Source of the DNA: Bacillota bacterium | GTDB lineage: Bacteria; Bacillota; Clostridia; Peptostreptococcales; Anaerovoracaceae | Assembly (NCBI GenBank): GCA_030527065.1 | Contig: JAUNBO010000096.1 | Span: 1 to 6,992 of the forward strand | Direction: 5' to 3' | DNA length: 6,992 nucleotides | Shown: positions 1 to 6,056 of the stretch, in pieces | Layout of the letters: each line of letters opens with the position of its first letter | How positions within the stretch are numbered: the first letter of the stretch is position 1 | The notes under the pieces: generated by a model | Seen by the model: only the letters and a program-made list of their open reading frames with translations | Told to the model about the DNA's origin: nothing | The model's database searches: none | Position numbers and translations under genes: made by a program

Positions 1-605
1 TTTTGCTTCTTCAGCATCTCCATCACCTCCCCGTCTCTGGCTGAGAGGAACAGGCCCCAGCACTCGCTGGCGCTGAGGGCTTCTTTCCCCTGGCACGCCT
101 TTCTCACCTTGGGCAGCTCCAGAAAAGAAATCATCGACAGATCCGTCAGTTCCTCTCCATCTTCGCACCCGAATTTATATTCGTTATACCATACTTCTTC
201 CTCCGGGAAAAGAATAAAATCCAAAATAAACAGGGATATGGCCCGGCTCCGGTCCGGATTTCCCTTTTTCCAGCTTTCCTGAGAAGCCACGAGATTTGCA
301 TGGTAATACATGCTGCGGGGAATGATATCTTCTCTTTCTGCAAGATGAATCTCTATATTGATGTAATCATTGTTACTCGTTCGGACCCGCAGATCCGGGG
401 CAATTTGCTTATTTCCATCGTATTCTTCGAAAATCTCATTGTTCAGAAGAGTGACGTCCTCCGCCTTTTCCACATCCATGCTGAGGACGTCCCGCAGGAA
501 GGCGGCCAGGAGGCCCTTCCCTTTCTCCGTTCCAAAAATGGCTTTTAAGGCCAGGTGCTGCCGGGGCGGCAGGAGTTCTTTTCCCTGATAAAATATCTTT
601 TCCAT
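1..605 (-). CDS. Rpn / PD-(D/E)XK nuclease family transposase, C-terminus cut by window edge
   Basis: The frame is open from the ATG at 605 to the left edge, giving 201 codons and no stop. Family members usually run to about 250-350 residues, so the C-terminal part lies outside. The N-terminus has the family pattern: a helix around residues 16-25 ending KAIFG, a 'GLLAAFLRDVL' segment, then the nuclease core with D71 in 'APDLRV' and E85 in 'NIEIHL'. Later come 'RSMYYHANLVASQ' (98-109), 'AISLFILDFILFP' (122-134) and 'ISFLELPKV' (159-167). These proteins are annotated as transposases; characterised Rpn relatives are DNA endonucleases that promote recombination, with some linked to phage defence. 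Position 87 is H where the family usually has Q or K. The start has a GAGGAG ribosome binding site about 9 nt upstream. The gene is more A+T-rich than the pilus genes, suggesting separate acquisition. Family assignment is by pattern recognition only. Confidence 0.85.
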   Translation of the reverse strand, partial: MEKIFYQGKELLPPRQHLALKAIFGTEKGKGLLAAFLRDVLSMDVEKAEDVTLLNNEIFEEYDGNKQIAPDLRVRTSNNDYINIEIHLAEREDIIPRSMYYHANLVASQESWKKGNPDRSRAISLFILDFILFPEEEVWYNEYKFGCEDGEELTDLSMISFLELPKVRKACQGKEALSASECWGLFLSARDGEVMEMLKKQ

Positions 606-721
606 TTATTTTTCTCCTCGTAATAATAATCTCATGTACAGCATCAAAGCTGCTCGCTTCTGATCGTGATAACGTCCACAATTTTCGTGCAGTCCTTTAT
701 CGCCCTCCTTTTTCCTTTTAC

Positions 722-797
722 AAAAAAGGCCCTTGGTATAATGGTTTCCCGCACAGCGCCGCCGGCGCCCGCACCTTGCGATGGCCGATAAGGCTTT
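722..797 (-). terminator. possible weak terminator after the last pilus-locus gene
   Basis: Just after the stop of the last small gene the RNA reads AAAAGCC, and about 60 nt later GGGCC followed by six U (722-727). The two ends can pair with one bulged C, enclosing a GC-rich hairpin at 756-768 (GCGCC-GGC-GGCGC). The U run makes this terminator-like, but the stem is imperfect and the inner hairpin is not next to the U run. The rest of the 606-797 gap shows no gene and only weak promoter-like sequence for the nuclease gene. Confidence 0.25.
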
Positions 798-1232
798 TCA
801 GTAAGCCTCCAGCTCGTATTCCGCTCCCCGGCTCACCCGGCAGACCTCCAGAAAGCTCAGCCGGAACAGGTCCTCGGTATGCAGCGTCAGGGTCACCGTG
901 ACGGAGGGACTGTCTCCTTCTTTCAGATAGCCTTTTTCATCGTCGTGGATCTCCATGACATACTCCAGCCGCTCCTGCCCTTTCAGGTCCATGTCCGCCG
1001 CCGCCCGCTCCGCAATGTAGGCGACGTATTTCCCGGCCTCTTCTTCGTCCACCACCATAAACCCCTGAGAATAGGCCCTTTCGTCGTAATAAAGGGCCGC
1101 CCCGGCGGCGGCTTCCTCCGCCGCCGCCTTCATGGCCAGCTGCAGACGCAGATACTGCGCCATATCCCCCTGATAGGCGATAAAGGTGATGCTTACCAGC
1201 ATCATTCCCAAAAATACCACAAACACCTTCAC
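798..1232 (-). CDS. TadE/TadG-like pseudopilin candidate, 144 aa
   Basis: This small protein has one N-terminal membrane segment (about residues 3-20, MKVFVVFLGMMLVSITFIAY) followed by an Ala/Glu-rich helix (residues 27-47, 'LRLQLAMKAAAEEAAAG') and a soluble C-terminal domain of about 95 residues. The membrane helix plus 'RLQ...AAAEEAAAGAA' resembles the N-terminal spine of TadE/TadG-type pseudopilins, where a helix packs into the fibre base. There is no long positively charged leader or clear G/A-x4-E cleavage site. The start is GTG with AGAGGTG seven nt upstream. It is the last gene of the minus-strand cluster, 56 nt after the preceding gene. It is inferred to be a minor subunit of the Tad-like machine. 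I do not recognise a named family for the C-terminal domain; an unprocessed accessory membrane protein is the alternative. Confidence 0.75.
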   Translation of the reverse strand: MKVFVVFLGMMLVSITFIAYQGDMAQYLRLQLAMKAAAEEAAAGAALYYDERAYSQGFMVVDEEEAGKYVAYIAERAAADMDLKGQERLEYVMEIHDDEKGYLKEGDSPSVTVTLTLHTEDLFRLSFLEVCRVSRGAEYELEAY

Positions 1233-1288
1233 GCTCTTACACCTCTGTCTTTCCGGAGCGGGCTCCCCTGCTTCTCCCGGCTGCCGCC

Positions 1289-1711
1289 TCAGTATTCCAG
1301 CCTTTCGCTGGCAGTCACGCCCTCTATGGTGTACACCGCCCGGTTCTCTTCCTCCCGGATGCCGAAGAGCCGCCCTCCCGCCATCACCTTCTCGATGGGC
1401 ACGGATACGCTGTACTCTATCAGGCCCCTTTCCTGACTGCCGGCAAAGCTGTTGACCCGGTATCTGGGCGTGTCTGTGGCCACAATGACCACCTCCTCAG
1501 GACTGATCCCCAGGCCCCGGCTGATGTTCTCCCTCAAAGCCTCTGTGATTTCTTCCGAGAAGTACCCCTCCTGTTTCGCCTGCTCTTTTGCCGTATAGAC
1601 CTGCTCCTGCAGCCAGCTGACAGAGGCGCTGTTCTTTTGGTCGAGAGTATACTGCATCATAAAGACCAGCAGCAGCGGGAGTACCCCCGCCAAAACGATC
1701 AATTGCTTCAT
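1289..1711 (-). CDS. pilin-like small membrane protein, 140 aa, MKQ-x-IV N-terminus
   Basis: It has one N-terminal hydrophobic segment (residues 4-19, after MKQ) and then a soluble domain. That domain starts with a charged helix (33-66, ending in 'ITEALRENISRGLGI') and continues as strand-like segments ('EEVVIVATD' 72-80, 'LIEYSVSVPIEKVM' 97-110, 'RAVYTIEGVTASERLEY' at the end). This layout, an N-terminal helix plus a small beta-rich head, is typical of pseudopilins of Tad systems. Its first residues match the two shorter proteins encoded just upstream (MKQ, then a hydrophobic residue, then IV). The ATG has GGGGAG seven nt upstream. It lies 54 nt after the 48-aa gene and 56 nt before the 144-aa gene, in the same operon. 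Role as a minor pilin is inferred from context and shape; no named family recognised. Confidence 0.78.
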   Translation of the reverse strand: MKQLIVLAGVLPLLLVFMMQYTLDQKNSASVSWLQEQVYTAKEQAKQEGYFSEEITEALRENISRGLGISPEEVVIVATDTPRYRVNSFAGSQERGLIEYSVSVPIEKVMAGGRLFGIREEENRAVYTIEGVTASERLEY

Positions 1712-1765
1712 CTCCGTTCTCCCCGCCGTCGGGCCCCGCAGAAGGCAGAGCCCGCCCTTTTTCTT

Positions 1766-1912
1766 TTACGGATTCCCGCTGCGCAGGGCGATCTCCCTCT
1801 CCCACAGGCCGGCCACAGACTCCATAACAGAGCCCTCGCCGTTTCCCGCAATGAGATTGTAAATGGCCACGCCCAGCAGCAGCATGGACCCCATAACGAT
1901 GATCTGCTTCAC
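1766..1912 (-). CDS. short pilin-like peptide, 48 aa, GTG start
   Basis: This small gene reads MKQIIVMGSMLLLGVAIYNL for its first 20 residues, then a Gly/Glu/Ser stretch and an amphipathic helix ending 'LWEREIALRSGNP'. The GTG start is chosen because it gives the same MKQ-x-IV opening as both neighbours and has a GAGGGAAG purine-rich site about 8 nt upstream. The protein is one hydrophobic helix plus a short polar tail, the size of a Flp-type pilin without its leader. It sits 30 nt after the 46-aa gene and 54 nt before the 140-aa gene. It and the 46-aa protein look like paralogues and are the best candidates for major subunits. A bare membrane peptide of other function cannot be excluded. Confidence 0.72.
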   Translation of the reverse strand: MKQIIVMGSMLLLGVAIYNLIAGNGEGSVMESVAGLWEREIALRSGNP

Positions 1913-1942
1913 TGCTTTCTTCCCTCACTTTCCCTTCGCCCC

Positions 1943-2083
1943 TCAGTTTTCACTAAAGAGAGCGTCCAGCCGGGTATCCGCCGAAGTGGCTATCTCTTGA
2001 GCCGAATCCTGAAAGCCCAGCACCAGGCCCCCGATGAATATCCCCAGGATCACCATGGATACCAATACTATCATTTGCTTCAT
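1943..2083 (-). CDS. short pilin-like peptide, 46 aa, MKQ-x-IV N-terminus
   Basis: From the ATG at 2083 the protein begins MKQMIVLVSMVILGIFIGGL, a single hydrophobic helix with a GxxxxGG face, and ends in a 24-residue polar tail ('FQDSAQEIATSADTRLDALFSEN' region). The frame is open further upstream to a GTG at 2134, but this start is preferred because AAGGAGGAAAGAG lies directly before it and the N-terminus then matches the next two genes. The size and shape fit a Flp-like pilin without a leader. It is the first gene after the 193-nt gap behind tadC and is preceded by a strong stem-loop (2110-2133), as expected for a subunit made in larger amounts than the machinery. The pilin role is inferred; no named family recognised. 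Confidence 0.75.
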   Translation of the reverse strand: MKQMIVLVSMVILGIFIGGLVLGFQDSAQEIATSADTRLDALFSEN

Positions 2084-2109
2084 TTCTCTTTCCTCCTTCT
2101 TTCCTTCGA

Positions 2110-2133
2110 TGTTGCTCCGTTTCTTGAGCAACA
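2110..2133 (-). promoter_or_regulatory. RNA stem-loop just upstream of first small pilin-like gene
   Basis: The transcript can form a perfect 8-bp stem (TGTTGCTC / GAGCAACA) around an 8-nt loop, extendable by one G-U pair. It ends about 17 nt before the ribosome binding site of the 46-aa gene. No U run follows, so it is not an intrinsic terminator. A likely job is protecting or defining the 5' end of a processed subunit mRNA, or tuning its translation. Confidence 0.5.
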
Positions 2134-2232
2134 CTGCTTTTGCCCGGTCCTTCCCTTTGCGGGGACCTTCGCACCTTTTCCCCGGGGCGGACCCTATGGC
2201 GGGAATTCTTTTATCTTTGATATCGGCCCGTC

Positions 2233-2261
2233 GTCCCCTTCGCGGGACAAGGGCCCCTTGT
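2233..2261 (-). promoter_or_regulatory. two overlapping RNA hairpins behind tadC-like gene
   Basis: About 15 nt after the tadC-like stop codon the RNA holds ACAAGGG-G-CCCTTGT (2247-2261; a 6-bp stem with a 3-nt loop when folded) and GTCCC-GCGAAG-GGGAC (2233-2248). They share two bases, so both cannot form in full. No U run follows. They may act as a 3' barrier to exonuclease for the machinery mRNA or as partial attenuators. Confidence 0.35.
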
Positions 2262-2276
2262 GCGCCGAATAAGGAG

Positions 2277-2936
2277 CTACAGGAACATGGTCAGCAGCTC
2301 CCGCTGGTCCATGAAATACCCCACATAGAGGAAGTTGATGAACACCAGCATCACGTTCAGCACCACCGGCAGATAGACCAGGTCGCTTATGGTCTCGTCT
2401 TTACGCTTTTGTGCCGTGGTCCGGATCTCCTTGATGTTCTTCTGGTGGGAGAGCAGGGTTTCCAACAGGTCCTTAGGGTCTATGGCGTCCCATTGGAGCA
2501 GCAGCCTGGCAAAATCCCTGCTGATGGGAGTCCCCACGGCCCGGGCAAAATATGCCTCCGCTTCTTCTCTCCGGTTCATCCGCAGCAGGTGAAGGGTCCT
2601 TCCGCAGACCGGCTGCAGCAGCCCCTTGTGCTGCGCCAGCTCTTCCAGGATGTAATCCGCAGGCACGGCGCTTCCCTTGCCCAGTATGGTCAGGTTGCGG
2701 AGCAGGGAGATCCCCTCGTAGATCTCCATATCCATGCGCTTTTGCTCCCGCCGCCGGACCATGCCTTTTACTGCCCTCCATTCCCGCCACCGCAGCAAGC
2801 CAGCAGCCCTCTCCAGGACCGCCTGAGCCGCAGCAGCTTCCCGGCCTCTTGCCGCAGGAGCGCTTCTCAGGACCATGCCGCATCCCAGGCACAGGAGCAG
2901 TAAGCCGCTCCCGTAGACCACCCAGGTCCAATCCAT
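2277..2936 (-). CDS. tadC: TadC-like inner-membrane platform protein (T2SF domain), 219 aa
   Basis: It is a membrane protein with one helix at the N-terminus (about residues 6-23) and one near the C-terminus ('LVYLPVVLNVMLVFINFLYVG', 186-206). Between them is a cytoplasmic helical domain of the type II secretion F (T2SF) kind: 'EIYEGISLLRNLTILGKG' (71-88), 'FARAVGTPISRDFARLLLQWD' (130-150), then 'ETLLSHQKNIKEIRTTAQKRKDE' (159-181), which matches the family's late helix before the membrane. TadC pairs with TadB to form the platform that the CpaF ATPase acts on. It is somewhat shorter than typical TadC (about 280-300 residues). The ATG is preceded by AAAGGAG at 5 nt. It follows the tadB-like gene after 42 nt containing a palindrome. 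Strong by context, moderate by sequence. Confidence 0.82.
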   Translation of the reverse strand: MDWTWVVYGSGLLLLCLGCGMVLRSAPAARGREAAAAQAVLERAAGLLRWREWRAVKGMVRRREQKRMDMEIYEGISLLRNLTILGKGSAVPADYILEELAQHKGLLQPVCGRTLHLLRMNRREEAEAYFARAVGTPISRDFARLLLQWDAIDPKDLLETLLSHQKNIKEIRTTAQKRKDETISDLVYLPVVLNVMLVFINFLYVGYFMDQRELLTMFL

Positions 2937-2950
2937 ACAAACTCCTTTCT

Positions 2951-2966
2951 GCCGGATGCATCCGGC
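2951..2966. repeat. perfect 16-bp palindrome between tadB-like and tadC-like genes
   Basis: GCCGGATGCATCCGGC is its own reverse complement. In RNA it can fold as a 6-bp GC-rich stem with a TGCA loop. It sits between two ribosome-binding-like sites: AAAAGGAGG directly before it and AAAGGAG directly after it, the latter serving the tadC-like gene. It could tune translation of that gene or bind a dimeric protein. Confidence 0.55.
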
Positions 2967-2978
2967 CTCCTTTTATTG

Positions 2979-3929
2979 TCAATAATCAAAGCGCTGTCCC
3001 TTCACCGCTTCCATGATGGCCAGATTTGCCACAAAGAGGAAGAAGATCAGGAAGAAGAACATCAGGCCTTCCGGCTCTGCGAACTGATTGCTCAGGAAGC
3101 GTCCCAGGGGCACCTCCAGATAGCGGGTGGAAAGAAAGACCGTCAGGAGGTACATGAAGGGCACCAGGAAAAGCACCATGCGGTTGGCCTCTCCGTTGAG
3201 CCTCTTCCGTTCTTCCCATAGCGTCCTGGCCTCCCGCAGCTGTATCAGCACATCCTCCACCGACAGGGAGACATTGACGCCCTTTTCCGCCGCCATGCGG
3301 ATGTTGTGGGCCAGCATACGGCTCCAGTTGGTGTCCACCGCATAGGCGAATTCCTCCACGGCGCTGCGGATGCTGACGGGGTTGGCGGTGCTCCGCAGCT
3401 TCAGCAAAAGCCTGTACAAAAGCCGCCGGCTGTGCTTCAGGCCTTTTCCCTCCTGCACCGCCCGTTCCAGGGTCTCATAGATGTTGAAGCCCGATATCCG
3501 GTATTGCCGCAGCAGCTCCGATACCAGTGCCTCTCCCTCCAGGCTGTTTTTCCGCCTCAGGCTCTCCAGCCGGATCCTCAGCAGCAGGTACGGCGCCGCC
3601 GCCGCCATTCCCGCCGCCGCCAGGGCCGGAAGCGGCGCCAGGGCCTGCAAAGCCGCCAGAAACATGGTCAGGAACAGCAGCAGGGTGACCAGCAGATACA
3701 CATACGAAGGGATCCTGCGGCCCAGAGTGACCTGCAGCAGCATTTCCAGATGCTCTTGCAGGGGCCGGGCCGCCTTTTCTTCCCGCCGGTCCAGACTGAG
3801 CCTTCGCTTCAGCCAAAGGCTCCGTTGCCAGAGCAGGAAGCGCTCCCACATCAGCAACAGCAGTCCCGCCGCCAGCATGGCGTAGAGAAAAAAACCCGGA
3901 AGCGCTCTTATTCCCTCAGCCCAGCTCAT
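2979..3929 (-). CDS. tadB: TadB-like inner-membrane platform protein (T2SF domain), 316 aa
   Basis: This polytopic membrane protein has hydrophobic segments at about residues 11-28, 75-93, 98-117, 250-266 and 288-306. A cytoplasmic T2SF-type domain lies between the third and fourth: 'EALVSELLRQYRISGFNIYETLERAV' (133-158) and, after an insert, 'WSRMLAHNIRMAAEKGVNVSLSVEDVLIQLREA' (202-234). The pattern of a helix pair, 'G.ni..tLe.a', and later 'a...G..v...l..l' is the TadB signature shape, and the length is normal for TadB. It forms the membrane platform with the TadC-like protein and contacts the CpaF-like ATPase. The ATG has a strong GGAGGTG eight nt upstream, inside the end of the ATPase gene, and the two frames overlap by 14 nt, indicating translational coupling. 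An Ala-rich low-complexity stretch (94-113) is simply a membrane helix. Confidence 0.88.
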   Translation of the reverse strand: MSWAEGIRALPGFFLYAMLAAGLLLLMWERFLLWQRSLWLKRRLSLDRREEKAARPLQEHLEMLLQVTLGRRIPSYVYLLVTLLLFLTMFLAALQALAPLPALAAAGMAAAAPYLLLRIRLESLRRKNSLEGEALVSELLRQYRISGFNIYETLERAVQEGKGLKHSRRLLYRLLLKLRSTANPVSIRSAVEEFAYAVDTNWSRMLAHNIRMAAEKGVNVSLSVEDVLIQLREARTLWEERKRLNGEANRMVLFLVPFMYLLTVFLSTRYLEVPLGRFLSNQFAEPEGLMFFFLIFFLFVANLAIMEAVKGQRFDY

Positions 3930-5298
3930 GGTCCTTCACCTCCATGGGGAATTTTGCCGCCAGGACCCCCAAGGCCTCCCGGATCCGAAGCAAAGCCTCC
4001 GGGTCCTCCTCCAGCCCCGCTTTTTCCTTTTCCTCCCCCAATCGGTCCCGCCAGCGCCAGCGGTCCCCGGCAGGGTCGTAGAGGCAGAGAGGGGTCATGA
4101 CGATCTCTCCCGTCCCGGGGTCCAGCTGCATTTCATAGATGCTTTTCAAACGCTTTTTCCCCTTGTCCTTCATCTGGATAAAATGAAATACATAATCGAA
4201 AGAGGCCGCCGCCTTCCGGGCCGTCAACTCCATATCTCCCCCCATGCTCCGGACGATCTCCCAGGCCACGTCCCAGGGAAAGCGCAAAGGGGAGCCGCTG
4301 TGGAAGGTGATTTTCATCCGCCGGACCCCTTTCCCCGCAATTCGCAGAGCCGTATCCAGGGCGTTGCCGTCTCTGGCCTCCGCCAGGACGAAATAGTCTG
4401 CGTCGCTGCGCAGGAGGTTTTTGGATATGGTCTTCAGCTTTTCATTGTCCGCCAGCAGCTGTACCACCGGGGCCTCCGGCATCAGCTGATGCAGAGGGAT
4501 CTCCGGATCCGTTTCCACCATCACCCCTTCCAGGCTCCGGTCCTCATAGCTTTGCCAGGTACACAGGAAGGAGGTCTTTGCCGTGCGAACGGCGCCGGTA
4601 AAGGCCACGTTGTAGCCTGCCTCCACCATGGCCCGGAACAGGGGGATGGCCTCCTCCGGAATGGTCCCCCTGGAAGCCTGCTCCTCAAAGCTGTACTCCG
4701 GGATCACATAACGGCGGAAAATCACCACATCCTGCCCCTCTTTCACCATAGCGCCGCCGAAGACGGTGATCCGGGTGCCGTCCAGCAAATAGATCTCGTG
4801 AAAATCCCTGTCCAGACGTTCCTCCGGAGTCAGGAGCAGAAAGGCCCGGAGCAGCTGTTCCCGGCGTTCCCTGTCCATGCGCTGAGGCATCAGACGCATC
4901 TTTCCGCCTTCAAGAAAATAGATCCGGTCCCCGATGATCTTGGCGGAGCTGCTGCTCCGGTAAGCCTCCGAAAACCATTGGGACATTCCCGCCAGACCCC
5001 AGACCTCATGATAAATGCCGTCGGTGAGGCTTTCATACCAGGGTGGGAAAGAAGCCTGCTCCGCATCCAGCTCCTTCACCAGTTCCCGGATGCGGCTCTT
5101 GAAATACGCCACTTCGTTTTCATAGCCTATGAGGGCTTTCTTCTGCAATTGCAGCATGGAGGGAAGATCCTCTCTTCTCTCGTCCTCCCACTGAGCCGCC
5201 AGACCTTCCCGGGCTCTGTCGCAAAGCTCCCGGAAGCTCAGGGAATTTTCGTTTTCCGCTGTCTGAGACAGATACTCGCTCAAATAAAATTTCTCCAT
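3916..5298 (-). CDS. cpaF: CpaF/TadA-like type II/IV secretion ATPase, divergent P-loop, 460 aa
   Basis: This should be the hexameric motor that drives subunit assembly at the membrane. The N-terminal 160 residues are a helical domain. The core follows: 'LLDGTRITVFGG' (171-182) and 'VVIFRRY' (191-197) match the 'DGsRv...iRrf' region, then Walker A 'TGAVRTAKTSF' (234-244), an Asp-box-like 'VMVETDPEIPL' (259-269), Walker B 'DYFVLAEARDGNAL' (301-314) with catalytic E307, and a His box 'TFHSGSP' (331-337) where relatives have TIHANSP. Lysine K241 and T242 are kept, but the glycine before K241 is alanine and two other loop glycines are changed; the G of 'GE' in Walker B is also A. Overlaps of 19 nt with the upstream gene and 14 nt with the tadB-like gene imply coupling. 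An AGAGGAAGGGAAG site precedes the ATG. The family is clear, and activity is expected but untested. Confidence 0.9.
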   Translation of the reverse strand: MEKFYLSEYLSQTAENENSLSFRELCDRAREGLAAQWEDERREDLPSMLQLQKKALIGYENEVAYFKSRIRELVKELDAEQASFPPWYESLTDGIYHEVWGLAGMSQWFSEAYRSSSSAKIIGDRIYFLEGGKMRLMPQRMDRERREQLLRAFLLLTPEERLDRDFHEIYLLDGTRITVFGGAMVKEGQDVVIFRRYVIPEYSFEEQASRGTIPEEAIPLFRAMVEAGYNVAFTGAVRTAKTSFLCTWQSYEDRSLEGVMVETDPEIPLHQLMPEAPVVQLLADNEKLKTISKNLLRSDADYFVLAEARDGNALDTALRIAGKGVRRMKITFHSGSPLRFPWDVAWEIVRSMGGDMELTARKAAASFDYVFHFIQMKDKGKKRLKSIYEMQLDPGTGEIVMTPLCLYDPAGDRWRWRDRLGEEKEKAGLEEDPEALLRIREALGVLAAKFPMEVKDHELG

Positions 5299-6056
5299 CT
5301 TCCCTTCCTCTGTTTCTCTATCTCCGGCAGGGCGCAGCCCGCCAGAATGCGGTTGGCCACCTCCGTGACCCCCTCTGTGTATTTCTCGTTCCGATAGGAT
5401 AAAAGGCTCTTACGCTCCATTTCCGCCAGCCTTCCGTGGTCCGCCGCCGCCACCTTTATCAGCTGCTCCGGCCCGATGTCCAGACGCCGGCAGACATAAT
5501 CCTGGCTGTAAGGGTCCTGCTCCTGGAAATGGTTCATGATAAATGCGCTGAATTCCAGGCCCAGCTGTTTATAGATAGGCCGCAGGCGTTCCCAGCGGCT
5601 CAGGGCTGTCTCCCTCTGGCTCAGCACCAGGAAATTGTCCCGGGAAAGCTGCAGGGCCCCTGCCGCCAGGCCGTTGTCTATTTCGTTGCCGCTGTCGGCC
5701 ACAACGATTTGAAATTCTTCCTCTACGGTTTCCAGCAGATATTCCACCATGGCGGGAAAGTACTCCCGGGTCTCCAGCAGGTTTTCCACTCCTGCCAGCA
5801 TGTAGAAATTTTCTGACCGCCTGCAGGCCTTCAAAAGTTCCTTCTTGCTCAACACCCGGTTTTCCAGATAAGCCCGGAGATTCTCCACGGATTCTCCCGC
5901 CCGGTCCACATATTCGCTGCCGGGCCCTCCGTGAAGGGAAACCAACAGCACCCGCACCTCCCGATAGCTGGAGGTGATGAGCTCCGCCACAGACTGGGCC
6001 AGCATGGTGGTCCCCACCTTATGATCCGCCCCGTGAAAGGTAAAAAGACGTTTCAT
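5280..6056 (-). CDS. cpaE: CpaE/TadZ-like MinD-family ATPase, 258 aa
   Basis: It belongs to the ParA/MinD class of P-loop proteins, which in Tad systems places the machine in the cell. The opening strand and loop 'LFTFHGADHKVGTTMLAQSV' (4-23) hold the deviant Walker A site. After 'VRVLLVSLHGG' (34-44), the Walker B strand is 'QIVVADSGNEID' (116-127) with D121. 'DNFLVLSQRETALSRWERLR' (140-159) follows, then 'FIMNHF' (172-177). The usual signature lysine is replaced by T16, as in several TadZ/CpaE proteins, so ATP hydrolysis may be weak. There is no N-terminal receiver domain, unlike Caulobacter CpaE. Two ATGs exist; the one at 6056 is chosen because AAAGGAG is 7 nt upstream, whereas only 1-2 nt separates it from the ATG at 6062. 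That gives an ATGA overlap with the cpaB-like stop. The gene also overlaps the ATPase gene by 19 nt. Confidence 0.85.
   Translation of the reverse strand: MKRLFTFHGADHKVGTTMLAQSVAELITSSYREVRVLLVSLHGGPGSEYVDRAGESVENLRAYLENRVLSKKELLKACRRSENFYMLAGVENLLETREYFPAMVEYLLETVEEEFQIVVADSGNEIDNGLAAGALQLSRDNFLVLSQRETALSRWERLRPIYKQLGLEFSAFIMNHFQEQDPYSQDYVCRRLDIGPEQLIKVAAADHGRLAEMERKSLLSYRNEKYTEGVTEVANRILAGCALPEIEKQRKGRWRNFI

Noticed and set aside
606..740. Short open frame ahead of the nuclease gene ending 'KDCTKIVDVITIRSEQL'
   Set aside because: No start codon with a ribosome site, and it crosses from the intergenic hairpin without a domain pattern. It could be a remnant of another gene, but this cannot be supported here; a BLASTx of 600-760 would test it.
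1104..1125. 8-bp inverted repeat (GGCGGCGG / CCGCCGCC) inside the 144-aa gene
   Set aside because: It follows from alanine codon runs on both sides of a Glu pair in the helix, so a regulatory role is not needed to explain it.
2034..2903. 289-codon plus-strand open frame
   Set aside because: It lies antisense to the tadC-like and first subunit genes, has no ribosome binding site and an odd His/Gln/Pro-rich composition; it is a shadow of GC-rich coding DNA.
2473..2961. Overlapping minus-strand frame inside the tadC-like gene
   Set aside because: It has a good ribosome site but a Gly/Pro/Arg-rich product without structure; kept only as a possible decoy start.
3928..5397. 489-codon plus-strand open frame
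   Set aside because: It is antisense to the well-supported CpaF-like gene and His/Gln/Leu-rich with no domain pattern; a shadow frame.
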